The notes below the pieces were generated by a model. It saw only the letters and a list, made by a program, of their open reading frames with translations. It was not told where the DNA came from and searched no databases. Positions 1 through 6,845 of a stretch of 64,000 bases of DNA are shown piece by piece; the stretch's first letter is position 1; every line of letters starts with the position of its first letter. Both the position numbers and the translations under genes were made by a program. Source of the stretch: Amycolatopsis acididurans (GTDB taxonomy: Bacteria > Actinomycetota > Actinomycetes > Mycobacteriales > Pseudonocardiaceae); assembly GCF_012328925.1 (NCBI RefSeq), contig NZ_JAAXLS010000021.1, positions 51,167 through 115,166 of the forward strand, written 5' to 3'.

Positions 1-203
1 AGTCCTACCGCGACACGCAGAACCCGGCCTGGCTGCGCGACAAGGCCGAGTTCACGTCCTGGTTCGACGGCTTCGAGCTCGTCGAGCCCGGCATCGTGCA
101 CCTCACCGACTGGCGGCCGGACAGCCCCGAGGTCCTGTTCCCGGACCTGGAACCGGAGTCGGTGCGGCCGTTCTACTGGTCCGGCGTGGGGCGCGTCGGC
201 TGA
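1..203 (+). CDS. SAM-dependent methyltransferase, DUF574 family (C-terminal part only)
   Basis: The window opens inside this gene; codons run from base 3 to a TGA at 201-203. The visible 66 residues carry the family's C-terminal signature: a tryptophan/phenylalanine-rich stretch followed by FDGFELVEPGIV and a WRPD motif, ending in FYWSGVGRVG. DUF574 proteins are Rossmann-fold methyltransferases of about 270 residues, abundant in Amycolatopsis and Streptomyces, with unknown substrates. A full-length relative lies at 40027-40881 and a decayed one at 34981-35358. The N-terminal SAM-binding part lies outside the window. Confidence 0.85.
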   Translation, partial: SYRDTQNPAWLRDKAEFTSWFDGFELVEPGIVHLTDWRPDSPEVLFPDLEPESVRPFYWSGVGRVG

Positions 204-235
204 CGCTTCCCGGGGCCTTCCTTTACTGAGCGATC

Positions 236-260
236 GATAAGTACCCTGGCGGTACTTGTC
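236..260. promoter_or_regulatory. Palindromic operator candidate before the HSD10-like SDR
   Basis: AAGTACC at 239-245 and GGTACTT at 251-257 form a perfect 7-bp inverted repeat around CTGGC; pairing resumes at 236-237/259-260 after one mismatch. It ends 21 bp before the start codon at 282, in promoter position. The size and symmetry fit a TetR- or GntR-type site. No regulator gene is adjacent, so the binding protein is unknown. Confidence 0.5.
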
Positions 261-281
261 CGCGGATCAAGGGAGATCGGC

Positions 282-1043
282 ATGGAGATCGGTAACGTCG
301 TCGCGCTCGTGACCGGAGGTGCGTCGGGCCTGGGTCAGGCCACGGTGCGTGAGCTGCACGCCAAGGGCGCGAAGGTGGTCATCCTCGACCTGCCCAGCTC
401 CGACGGCGCGTCCGTGGCCAAGGAACTCGGCGACGGTGCCGTCTTCGCTCCGGCGGATGTGACCAGTGAGGACGAGGTCACCGCGGCGCTGGATGTGGCC
501 GCGGAGCTGGGTTCGCTGCGGGTGGCGGTGAACTGTGCGGGTATCGGTAATGCGATCAAGACGGTGGGCAAGCAGGGTGCGTTTCCGCTGCCGGACTTCA
601 CCAAGATCATCAATGTGAACCTGATCGGGACGTTCAACGTGATCCGGCTGGCCGCGGAGCGGATCTCGAAGACCGAGCCGGTGGGGGAGGAGCGCGGCGT
701 CATCGTCAACACGGCGTCGGTGGCGGCGTTCGAAGGGCAGATCGGGCAGGCGGCGTATTCGGCGTCCAAGGGTGGCATCGTGGGCATGACGCTGCCGATC
801 GCGCGTGACCTGGCGAGCCTGCGGATCCGGGTCGTGACGATCGCTCCCGGTCTGTTCCACACGCCGCTGTTCGCCGCGGCGCCGGAGAACGTGATCGCGT
901 CGCTCGGTGCGCAGGTGCCGCATCCGTCCCGGCTGGGTGACCCGAGCGAGTACGCGGCGCTGGCCCGGCACATCGTGGAGAACCCGATGCTCAACGGCGA
1001 GACCATCCGCCTCGACGGCGCCATCCGCATGAGCCCGCGCTGA
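282..1043 (+). CDS. SDR-family 3-hydroxyacyl-CoA dehydrogenase (type 2/HSD10-like)
   Basis: Classical short-chain dehydrogenase of 253 residues. The NAD-binding TGGASGLG motif is at residues 11-18, NCAGIG near 85, the catalytic serine in NTASV near 146 and the catalytic YSASK near 159. The long insertion before the active site and the sequence SLGAQVPHPSRLG near residue 205, followed by GETIRLDGAIRM at the end, are typical of 17-beta-HSD type 10/3-hydroxy-2-methylbutyryl-CoA dehydrogenases, which oxidise 3-hydroxyacyl-CoA in fatty acid and branched-chain degradation. The start is supported by an AGGGAGA Shine-Dalgarno sequence about 6 bases upstream. It is monocistronic, with a palindrome in front and a strong hairpin behind. 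The substrate is inferred from family resemblance only. Confidence 0.88.
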   Translation: MEIGNVVALVTGGASGLGQATVRELHAKGAKVVILDLPSSDGASVAKELGDGAVFAPADVTSEDEVTAALDVAAELGSLRVAVNCAGIGNAIKTVGKQGAFPLPDFTKIINVNLIGTFNVIRLAAERISKTEPVGEERGVIVNTASVAAFEGQIGQAAYSASKGGIVGMTLPIARDLASLRIRVVTIAPGLFHTPLFAAAPENVIASLGAQVPHPSRLGDPSEYAALARHIVENPMLNGETIRLDGAIRMSPR

Positions 1044-1063
1044 GCCGCCGCGGACAGTCGTGA

Positions 1064-1090
1064 CCCCGCCAGGCCGGCGGCCCGGCGGGG
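1064..1090. terminator. GC-rich hairpin between convergent genes
   Basis: CCCCGCC at 1064-1070 pairs with GGCGGGG at 1084-1090, and GGCC at 1072-1075 pairs with GGCC at 1079-1082 around a GGC loop. The hairpin lies between the SDR stop (1043) and the end of the convergent type VII operon (1113), so it could serve both. There is no U-tract on either side, as is common for actinobacterial terminators. Confidence 0.55.
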
Positions 1091-1112
1091 ATCGTCCACA
1101 AAGGACGGTAGC

Positions 1113-2702
1113 TCAGGCCTTCGTCGCGGGATCCTGCTGGTTCTCCTGGGCAGCCGGGTCGGGGTGCTCCTGACGCCACTGTTCGTCCGACTGCTGCCAG
1201 GCGGCCTCGGCCTGGGTCTGGATGTCGGTGAGCTGCCGGTCGATCTGCACGACGTTCTTGTCGATCCAGCCCGCCCAGTTCTTCGAGCTCTTCGCGTCGG
1301 CCATCGCCTTGATCCCCGGGTAGAGCTCCGGATGGTGCGTCTGCACCCAGGAATCGATGAACTTGGCCTTGCCCGCCAGCTTGTGGGCGTCGGCGAAGTT
1401 CGTCTTGAGCCAGGTGTCGTGCTTGTCCTTGAGCCACGTGATGTTCTGTGACTCCAGTGCGGACTGGGGCTTGGAGCCGGTGGTCGTCTCCGGTGTGTCC
1501 GTGGGCTCGTCGTGGGGATGGGAGCCCGTGCTCGACGCGTCGTCGTGAGACGTGGTGCTCGATGCGTCGTCGTGGGTGCTGGGCGCGTCGTCGTGCGTGC
1601 TGGCGGTGCCCGGCGTGTCCGGCGTCTCGCTGTGCGGGGTGCCCGGTGGCTCCTGGTGGCCGGGGCCGTTGAGGACGTTGTCCGCGTGCAGCCAGTCCGC
1701 GAACACGTCGTCCTCGTCCGGCTGGTTCGAGTGGGCGCTCGACGCGTCGTCGTGGGTGCCCTTCGCCGGCGGTGTGTCGGTATCGCCGGTGTGTGCGGGC
1801 GGGGTGTCGGTGTCGCCGTGCGAACCGGTGCCCGACTGGCTCGAGGGCGGCCGCGTCTCCGGCCCGGTGGACACCGGGGTGTGCGACCCGCCCATCGAGT
1901 CCATCTCGTGCACCGAGTTCCCCGAGCCCGGCGTGGTGGGCCGCTCGCCCTTGGTCAGCTTCGCGAGCTCGCCGAGCCGCTTGCCCACGTCCGCGGCGAA
2001 CTGGCCGACCGTCTTGAGCTTCTTCACCAGATCGGCGACCGTCGCCGCGGCCTGGATGACGATCTTGGTGACCCCGGCCGCGATCGACGCGCCGAACGAG
2101 ATCACCGCCAGCGCCAGCGCCATGAGCATGGTCGAGATGATGTCGCCGAGCAGCGTGGTGATGATGTCGCGGAACAGCGCGCGCACCGCGGCGATCAGCG
2201 CCATCGTGGTCTCCACGACGTAGCCCGCGATGTCCACCGCGTGGCCCGCGTCGTCGACGTGGGTCCTGTGCCCCTTGATCTCCGTGCGGAACGCGTCGGC
2301 CGCCGGGCCCTGCCAGCTCTTGACCTGGGCCTCGAGCGCGGCGTCGAGGTCCTTGCCGGTGTTGCGCAGATCCTGGGCGATCTTGTGCAGGTCCTCGGCG
2401 ATGACCTTGATCTGGTCCGGGTCGCCGGCGACCTGGTCCAGTGGCCACCGCAGGAACGACACGTGCTCGATCAGCCAGCCCAGCCCGGCGGCGATCAGCT
2501 TGGCGAGCGGGTCGAGCGCGAACGCGACCGTGTCGAGGACGGCGCTCGCGACGTTGATGCCGAGTTCGATGCCCACCGCGGCCCGCTGGCCGTCGTGCGC
2601 GGTCTTGAGCTCGTCGGCCGAGCTCGCGACGCTCTTCCAGCTGTCGATGACCCCGGCGCCGCTGGTCATGTTGGAGCTGGTGATCGGTTCCATGACGCTC
2701 AT
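1113..2702 (-). CDS. Long WXG-containing type VII secretion substrate candidate
   Basis: 529 residues. The N-terminal ~160 residues are helical and include SWQGPAADAFR near residue 130, a WXG-type turn as in WXG100/PPE-like proteins. A strongly hydrophobic alanine-rich stretch covers about residues 160-215. A low-complexity linker of about 130 residues, rich in Thr, Ser, His, Asp and Pro with repeated THDDASS-like units, follows. The C-terminal ~120 residues form a separate charged, Trp-containing domain that I do not recognise. The gene overlaps the preceding EspC-like gene by 4 bases (ATGA), so the two are probably co-translated. The layout (targeting head, linker, unknown tail) matches secreted ESX effectors, but no toxin motif is visible and there is no obvious immunity gene. 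Function unknown. Confidence 0.7.
   Translation of the reverse strand: MSVMEPITSSNMTSGAGVIDSWKSVASSADELKTAHDGQRAAVGIELGINVASAVLDTVAFALDPLAKLIAAGLGWLIEHVSFLRWPLDQVAGDPDQIKVIAEDLHKIAQDLRNTGKDLDAALEAQVKSWQGPAADAFRTEIKGHRTHVDDAGHAVDIAGYVVETTMALIAAVRALFRDIITTLLGDIISTMLMALALAVISFGASIAAGVTKIVIQAAATVADLVKKLKTVGQFAADVGKRLGELAKLTKGERPTTPGSGNSVHEMDSMGGSHTPVSTGPETRPPSSQSGTGSHGDTDTPPAHTGDTDTPPAKGTHDDASSAHSNQPDEDDVFADWLHADNVLNGPGHQEPPGTPHSETPDTPGTASTHDDAPSTHDDASSTTSHDDASSTGSHPHDEPTDTPETTTGSKPQSALESQNITWLKDKHDTWLKTNFADAHKLAGKAKFIDSWVQTHHPELYPGIKAMADAKSSKNWAGWIDKNVVQIDRQLTDIQTQAEAAWQQSDEQWRQEHPDPAAQENQQDPATKA
1536..1753. repeat. Short imperfect repeats in the linker of the WXG-containing protein
   Basis: The 11-mer GCGTCGTCGTG occurs at 1536-1546, 1564-1574, 1584-1594 and 1743-1753. 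On the coding (minus) strand it encodes the HDDA core of the THDDASS-like units. Spacing is irregular and the copies are in frame with the gene, so this is coding low complexity, prone to length variation, and not a CRISPR or intergenic repeat. Confidence 0.7.
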
Positions 2703-3031
2703 GAGCCCAGCTCCGTCTTGAAGTTGCCCAGCCCGTCGGCCGCCTGGCTGTCCTGTTCGGTGTAGAGCTTCGCGGCCTTCTTCGTGCGGTCCGCGGCGTC
2801 GGCGATCTCCTTGGCCAGACCGTCGAGGTTGCTCGCCACCACACCCATCGCGATGCGGGCGGGCACGGCGAGCAACTGCGCGGCGAAGATGCCGAAGGCG
2901 CTGTTGTCGAAGCCGTTGTGGCCGCGCACTCCGCTCGCGGCCTTCTCCACCTCGGGTTTCGTGGTGCTGGTGAGGTAGTCGCCGAACTTGTTCAGCTCGT
3001 CCGGATGGACCTCATAACCGGCATCTGCCAC
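2699..3031 (-). CDS. EspC/DUF2580-like type VII secretion target protein
   Basis: 110 residues, helical hairpin type. It starts with GTG at 3031 behind a GGAGGAA Shine-Dalgarno sequence. The sequence fits the ESX-1-associated EspC family: HPDELNKFGDYL near the start, a central alanine-rich turn, and a C-terminal helix carrying YTEQD, which satisfies the YxxxD/E secretion signal of type VII substrates. It sits 9 bases after the YbaB-family gene and overlaps the long WXG-containing gene by 4 bases. In ESX loci such small proteins pair with larger substrates for export; here the pair partner is probably the downstream protein (inference). No secretion ATPase or membrane component is in the window. 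Confidence 0.8.
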   Translation of the reverse strand: MADAGYEVHPDELNKFGDYLTSTTKPEVEKAASGVRGHNGFDNSAFGIFAAQLLAVPARIAMGVVASNLDGLAKEIADAADRTKKAAKLYTEQDSQAADGLGNFKTELGS

Positions 3032-3040
3032 GGATTCCTC

Positions 3041-3553
3041 CTACCACGGATCGCTGAAGTCGTCGTCGTCCTCGTCCGTGACCCGCGGGCGGGGACGGCG
3101 TGCGGGCGGTTGCTCCTGAGCCTGCGGCGGGGCAGGGGCAGGCTCTTCCGGGTCCTCCGGTGCGCCCATCGCGGCGCCGGGATCCGGATCGGGGTCCTCG
3201 CCGGTGTCCTCTTCGGACTCCGGCACGAACTCGCGCAGGATCTCCATCGCCGCGGAGTCCTCGCCGACCAGTTCCGCGAACGAGCTGGACACCTGACTGC
3301 TCACCTGTTGCTGCGCCGAGCCGATCAGCTGCATCACCAGTGCGGACAACGCGTTCGGCGGCCGCTGGTAGGCGCGGCTGCCGAAGGACAGGTCGAGCAG
3401 CGCACCGCTCGGGCCGACCTTCACCGTGACCGCACCGTCGGGCGAACTGACGGTCGCCGAGGCTTCCTGGAGCTGCTGCTGGATCTGTTCGGCCCGCGCG
3501 CGCAGGTCGTCGAGCTCGGCCGAGAACGCGGAGACCGGATCGGGAGTGGTCAC
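3041..3553 (-). CDS. YbaB/EbfC-family nucleoid-associated protein
   Basis: About 170 residues from GTG at 3553, preceded by AAGG with a suitable gap; an ATG at 3601 would add 16 residues without a clear ribosome site. Residues ~10-100 match the YbaB fold: an amphipathic DDLRARAEQIQQQLQEA helix, a beta-hairpin with VTVKVGPSGALLDLSF, and a second helix. A proline-rich, acidic tail ends in DDDDFSDPW. Canonical YbaB is about 100 residues and binds DNA. In actinobacteria extended versions are often the first gene of type VII substrate operons, as here, suggesting a role in regulating or chaperoning that operon (inference). Confidence 0.75.
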   Translation of the reverse strand: MTTPDPVSAFSAELDDLRARAEQIQQQLQEASATVSSPDGAVTVKVGPSGALLDLSFGSRAYQRPPNALSALVMQLIGSAQQQVSSQVSSSFAELVGEDSAAMEILREFVPESEEDTGEDPDPDPGAAMGAPEDPEEPAPAPPQAQEQPPARRPRPRVTDEDDDDFSDPW

Positions 3554-3658
3554 TGTTCGCCTTGTCGCGAGGGGAGTCGGGAACGTGCTGAAGTAGATCA
3601 TCTTCCGTTGAACGCGGGGCGGCCGTCAAGCGGCGCCGAGCTGAACGCGCACACGTGA

Positions 3659-3689
3659 ACGCCGCGGCGGGAGGTCCCCGCCGCGGCGT
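3659..3689 (-). terminator. Hairpin after the mycofactocin-coupled SDR gene
   Basis: ACGCCGCGGCGGG at 3659-3671 and its exact complement at 3677-3689 form a 13-bp stem with an AGGTC loop, 18 bases past the stop of the minus-strand SDR (3707) and before the start of the YbaB gene. It separates the two minus-strand operons. There is no U-tract. Confidence 0.65.
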
Positions 3690-3706
3690 CACCGGATTGG
3701 TCTGGA

Positions 3707-4531
3707 TCAGTACTGCGTGTTGCCCGCGTCGACCGTCATCGCCAGCGCGGTGACGTACCGGGATTCGTCCGAGGCCAGGAACAGCACCGCGTTGGCCTGA
3801 TCCTCCGGCTGCGTGATCTCGATCGGCAGGGTGTTGGCGAGCATGCCGCCGACTCGCGGGTTCTCGGCAAGGCCCGCCTCGAAGGCGCTCTGCCCGCCCT
3901 CGGGTGCGATGTTGCCCATCGGGGTGGCCACACCCGTCGGGTGCAGGCTGTTGACGCGCACGTTGTCCTTGGCCAGTTCGGCCGCGAACGCGCGGGCCAG
4001 CCCGGTGACGGCGTGCTTGCTGGCCACATACGGCGTCAGGAAAGGCAGGCCCTTCAGGCCGGCGGCCGAACTGGTCAGGATGATCGAGCCGCCGCCCGCC
4101 CGCACCACGTGCGGTGCGGTCGCCATGATCGTGTTCCAGGTTCCGACGAGATTGACGTCGATGGTGTCGCGGAAGATCTCCGGCGTCACCGTGTGCCAGG
4201 CGCCGGGAATGCAGATCCCGGCGTTGGCCACCACCACGTCGATCTTGCCGAGCTCGCTCGCGCCCTCGTCCGCGGCCGCCTTGAGCGCGTCGAGATCGCG
4301 GGTGTCCACCACGCGCGAGACGACGTGGTGGCCGAGCGCCTTGACCTGCCTGACGGTTTCCGCGAGATCGTCCTCGGTCGCCGCCGGGTAGGGGACGTTC
4401 GGAATCGGCGCGCAGATGTCGAGCGCGATGATGTCCGCGCCCTCCTGCGCCAGTTTGACGGCGTGGGCTCTGCCCTGGCCACGCGCCGCTCCCGTGATGA
4501 AGGCGACCTTGCCTTCCACACGTCCTGACAT
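3707..4531 (-). CDS. Mycofactocin-coupled SDR family oxidoreductase
   Basis: 274 residues from ATG at 4531, chosen because TTGGAG lies 9 bases upstream; another ATG at 4540 abuts that GGAG and is less likely. Motifs: ITGAARGQGRAHA near residue 12, VANAGIC near 100, SSAAGLKG near 150, YVASKHAV near 165. The insertion after the second beta strand (DICAP ... ATEDDLAETVRQVKALG) is typical of the carveol-dehydrogenase-like SDRs whose NAD is non-exchangeable and which pass electrons to mycofactocin. It lies 41 bases downstream of an mftD-type gene on the same strand and is presumably co-transcribed. The substrate, probably an alcohol, is unknown. Confidence 0.85.
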   Translation of the reverse strand: MSGRVEGKVAFITGAARGQGRAHAVKLAQEGADIIALDICAPIPNVPYPAATEDDLAETVRQVKALGHHVVSRVVDTRDLDALKAAADEGASELGKIDVVVANAGICIPGAWHTVTPEIFRDTIDVNLVGTWNTIMATAPHVVRAGGGSIILTSSAAGLKGLPFLTPYVASKHAVTGLARAFAAELAKDNVRVNSLHPTGVATPMGNIAPEGGQSAFEAGLAENPRVGGMLANTLPIEITQPEDQANAVLFLASDESRYVTALAMTVDAGNTQY

Positions 4532-4572
4532 GGCTGTCATCTCCAATTTTCGGTTTTGTGTGACGGTTTTTC

Positions 4573-5748
4573 TCAGGCCGCGCCGAGGTCCCTGCGGAAG
4601 CCGGGAGGAACCACGACGTCGTCGGGGGTGAGCTCGTGCACCGAAGCGCGGCCGAGCCCGAGGGTGGCGGAGTCGATCCCGCTGCGCAGGATGTCGAGCA
4701 CGTTCTCGACCCCGGCCTGGCCGTTGGCCGCCAGGCCCCACAGGTACGCGCGGCCGATCAGCACCGCGCGGGCGCCGAGTGCGACCGCCTTGACGACGTC
4801 GCTGCCGCGCCGCACGCCGCCGTCGAGCAGCACCTCGATCTGCTCGCCCACCGCCTCCGCGATCGCCGGCAGCGCACGGATCGTCGCGGGAGTGCCGTCG
4901 AGGTTGTTGCCGCCGTGGTTGGACACCGAGATCGCGGTGCAGCCGGCGTCCGCGGCACGCTTGGCGTCGTCGACCCTGGTGACGCCCTTGAGCATGAACG
5001 GCCCGCCCCACTGCTCGCGAAGCCACGCCACGTCGTCCCAAGTGGGCAGCGGAGTGCCCATCCACTCACCGTACGCGCCGAAGAACGTGGGCGCGGCGCC
5101 GCCGGGCGGGGTCAGGTTCGGGGTGGTCAGATCGGGTAGGCGGCGCGTCTTCGCGAACTCCCACAGCCACTTCGGGTGCAGCGCGCCTTCGGGCGCGAAC
5201 TTCACCATGGTCTTGAAGTCCATCTTCTCCGGGATGGTCGGGCTGCCCCAGTCACGTCCCTGGGAGAAGGACCAGTCCAGCGTCATGATCAGCCCGACCG
5301 CGCCTGCCTTGCGCGCGCGTTCCATGCGCTGCACGAGAACGTCGCGCGAACCGACCCAGTACATCTGGAAGAACGTCTGCGGGTTGACGGCCGCGACCTC
5401 CTCGATCGGCTTGCTCGCGAACGAGCTCAGGCTCATCGCGACGCCGCGCGCGGCCGCGGCCCGCGCCACGGCGACCTCACCGTCGGGGTGCACGGCCTGC
5501 ACGCCGGTGGGGGAGATGATGACGGGCATCGAGATCGGCTGGCCCATGACGGTCGTGGACAGCTCGCGCTTGTCGGACAGTCCCGCGACGTGCGGGGCGA
5601 AGCCCAGTTCACCGAAGGCGGCGATGTTGTCGTCGACCGTGAGTCCGCGCTCGGAGCCGGCGACCAGCGCGCCGTAGACGGATTTCGGCAGCCGCTTCTT
5701 CGCCCGCCGCTGGGCCTCGGCGACCGTCTCGAACCATGCGTTGGCCAT
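4573..5748 (-). CDS. mftD: MftD-type FMN-dependent dehydrogenase (pre-mycofactocin synthase or paralogue)
   Basis: 391 residues, starting MANAWFETV. It is an alpha-hydroxy-acid oxidase TIM barrel, with SNHGGNNLDGTP (active-site His) and LLDGGVRRGSDVVKAVALGA (FMN phosphate binding) in the last third. As I recall the mycobacterial MftD sequence, the match runs over the whole length, including RAKKRLPKSVY near the start and LWGLAANGQAGVENVLDILR near the end, which favours MftD over lactate oxidase. MftD oxidatively deaminates the MftA-derived intermediate to give the redox-active pre-mycofactocin. No mftA, B, C, E or F is present here: either the rest of the pathway is elsewhere or this copy has another substrate. 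The downstream mycofactocin-coupled SDR supports the link. Confidence 0.8.
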   Translation of the reverse strand: MANAWFETVAEAQRRAKKRLPKSVYGALVAGSERGLTVDDNIAAFGELGFAPHVAGLSDKRELSTTVMGQPISMPVIISPTGVQAVHPDGEVAVARAAAARGVAMSLSSFASKPIEEVAAVNPQTFFQMYWVGSRDVLVQRMERARKAGAVGLIMTLDWSFSQGRDWGSPTIPEKMDFKTMVKFAPEGALHPKWLWEFAKTRRLPDLTTPNLTPPGGAAPTFFGAYGEWMGTPLPTWDDVAWLREQWGGPFMLKGVTRVDDAKRAADAGCTAISVSNHGGNNLDGTPATIRALPAIAEAVGEQIEVLLDGGVRRGSDVVKAVALGARAVLIGRAYLWGLAANGQAGVENVLDILRSGIDSATLGLGRASVHELTPDDVVVPPGFRRDLGAA

Positions 5749-5793
5749 TGTTGCACTCCACCTCGTTGTGGTTCCGCTGTGATGCGGACCATT

Positions 5794-5810
5794 TTGGCAC
5801 CTGGTGCCAA
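5794..5810. promoter_or_regulatory. Operator palindrome before mftD
   Basis: TTGGCACC at 5794-5801 and GGTGCCAA at 5803-5810 form a perfect 8-bp inverted repeat around one T; after one mismatch, 5791-5792 pairs with 5812-5813. The site lies 46 bp before the mftD start codon, at promoter distance, and is the strongest palindrome in the gap. It is a likely TetR-type site. The cognate protein (MftR or another) is not in the window. Confidence 0.6.
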
Positions 5811-5835
5811 TATACGCCAAGTGGGTGCCGGATGG

Positions 5836-5876
5836 AACCTGCTGCTCCCGCCCCCGACGGCCGGGAGCAGCAGGTT
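5836..5876 (-). terminator. Terminator hairpin of the ABC transporter operon
   Basis: Bases 5836-5850 (AACCTGCTGCTCCCG) and 5862-5876 are exact complements, giving a 15-bp stem with an 11-base loop. It begins 7 bases past the stop of the ABC permease gene (5883) and separates that operon from the mftD promoter. Confidence 0.75.
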
Positions 5877-5882
5877 GCCTGG

Positions 5883-6845
5883 TCACGCGATGCGGCGGAT
5901 CCGGGAAATCGCGAGGAAGAGCAGCGCCGCGGCGAGCACCACGAAGATCCCGGCCTCGATCGTCTGGAACGTCCAGAACCGGTCGGCGGGCTGGTACAGC
6001 TGCCAGTTGTAGGAACCGGGGGTGAGCCCGAGATCGGCCCCGCACGGCCTTCCGCTGGGGCCCACCGCGCCGGCCGGGCAGAAGGCCGACGCACCCGGCG
6101 CGACCATCTTCCCGGACGCGTCGCGAATGCCCTCGTCGAGCACCCAGTTCGCCGTGATCTGGTCGCCCGGCTGGCCGCCCTGCACGGGAAAAGTGCGCTC
6201 CGCCGGGGTCTCGTAGTGCGGGCGGGCGAGCACGGCGAGCACCACGCGCACGACGACGAATCCCGCCAGCGCGACCCCCATGGACGGCAGCACCCGTTTC
6301 CAGATCGTGCCCGCCGCGATCCCCAGCGCCACCGCGAAGAGCGTGTAGCCGACCGGTGCGATCCCCTGCATGTCGAACATGAACGGGTCGAACCTGGTGC
6401 GCTGGCCGGTCGAGTTCAGCGGGCTCAGCCACCACGAGACACCGAGCCCGTAGAGGACGGAGAACGCGAGCGCCGCCAGGCCGGCGAAGCCGAATTTGGC
6501 CGCCGCCCAGCGCAGCCGGCTGATGCCCTGTGTCCACACCAGACGATGTGTGCCGTGCTCGACCTCGCGGGCGACGACCGGGGCGCCCCAGAACAGGCCC
6601 AGCAGCAAAGGCAGGAACAGCAGCAGCACCCCGATGTTGCCCATGGTGACCCAGGTGTCGTTGAACAGGCTCATCTTGTGGGCGCACGTGTCGGTCTCGA
6701 CCCCGAGGCACGCGCCGAGCCCGTCGCGGTCGAAGTCGCCGCGCATCGCGAGCCCGGTCGGCACGATCACGGCCGCCAGCACGGCCAGCCCGATGGCCGT
6801 GTACAGCAACTGCTTGCGATGCTGGCGCCAGGTCAGCCAGATCAT
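5883..6845 (-). CDS. ABC transporter permease
   Basis: 320 residues, integral membrane. It starts MIWLTWRQHRKQLLY, the usual N-terminus of actinobacterial ABC-2-like permeases. About six membrane segments are visible (near residues 15-35, 65-90, 105-130, 150-170, 180-205 and a last one near 290-315). A large loop between the last two, presumably outside the cell, contains two cysteines. The start overlaps the ATPase gene by 4 bases (ATGA). With the ATPase and the GntR regulator it forms a typical YtrA-regulated exporter operon; such systems respond to cell-wall-active compounds or export small molecules. Substrate unknown. Confidence 0.82.
   Translation of the reverse strand: MIWLTWRQHRKQLLYTAIGLAVLAAVIVPTGLAMRGDFDRDGLGACLGVETDTCAHKMSLFNDTWVTMGNIGVLLLFLPLLLGLFWGAPVVAREVEHGTHRLVWTQGISRLRWAAAKFGFAGLAALAFSVLYGLGVSWWLSPLNSTGQRTRFDPFMFDMQGIAPVGYTLFAVALGIAAGTIWKRVLPSMGVALAGFVVVRVVLAVLARPHYETPAERTFPVQGGQPGDQITANWVLDEGIRDASGKMVAPGASAFCPAGAVGPSGRPCGADLGLTPGSYNWQLYQPADRFWTFQTIEAGIFVVLAAALLFLAISRIRRIA

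Noticed and set aside
1530..1760. Possible CRISPR or tandem repeat array
   Set aside because: Repeats are 11 bases, irregular, in frame and encode a low-complexity protein linker.
3707..5065. N-terminal extension of the mycofactocin-coupled SDR into the mftD gene
   Set aside because: The extra part is an out-of-frame reading of mftD; the real start with its ribosome site is at 4531.
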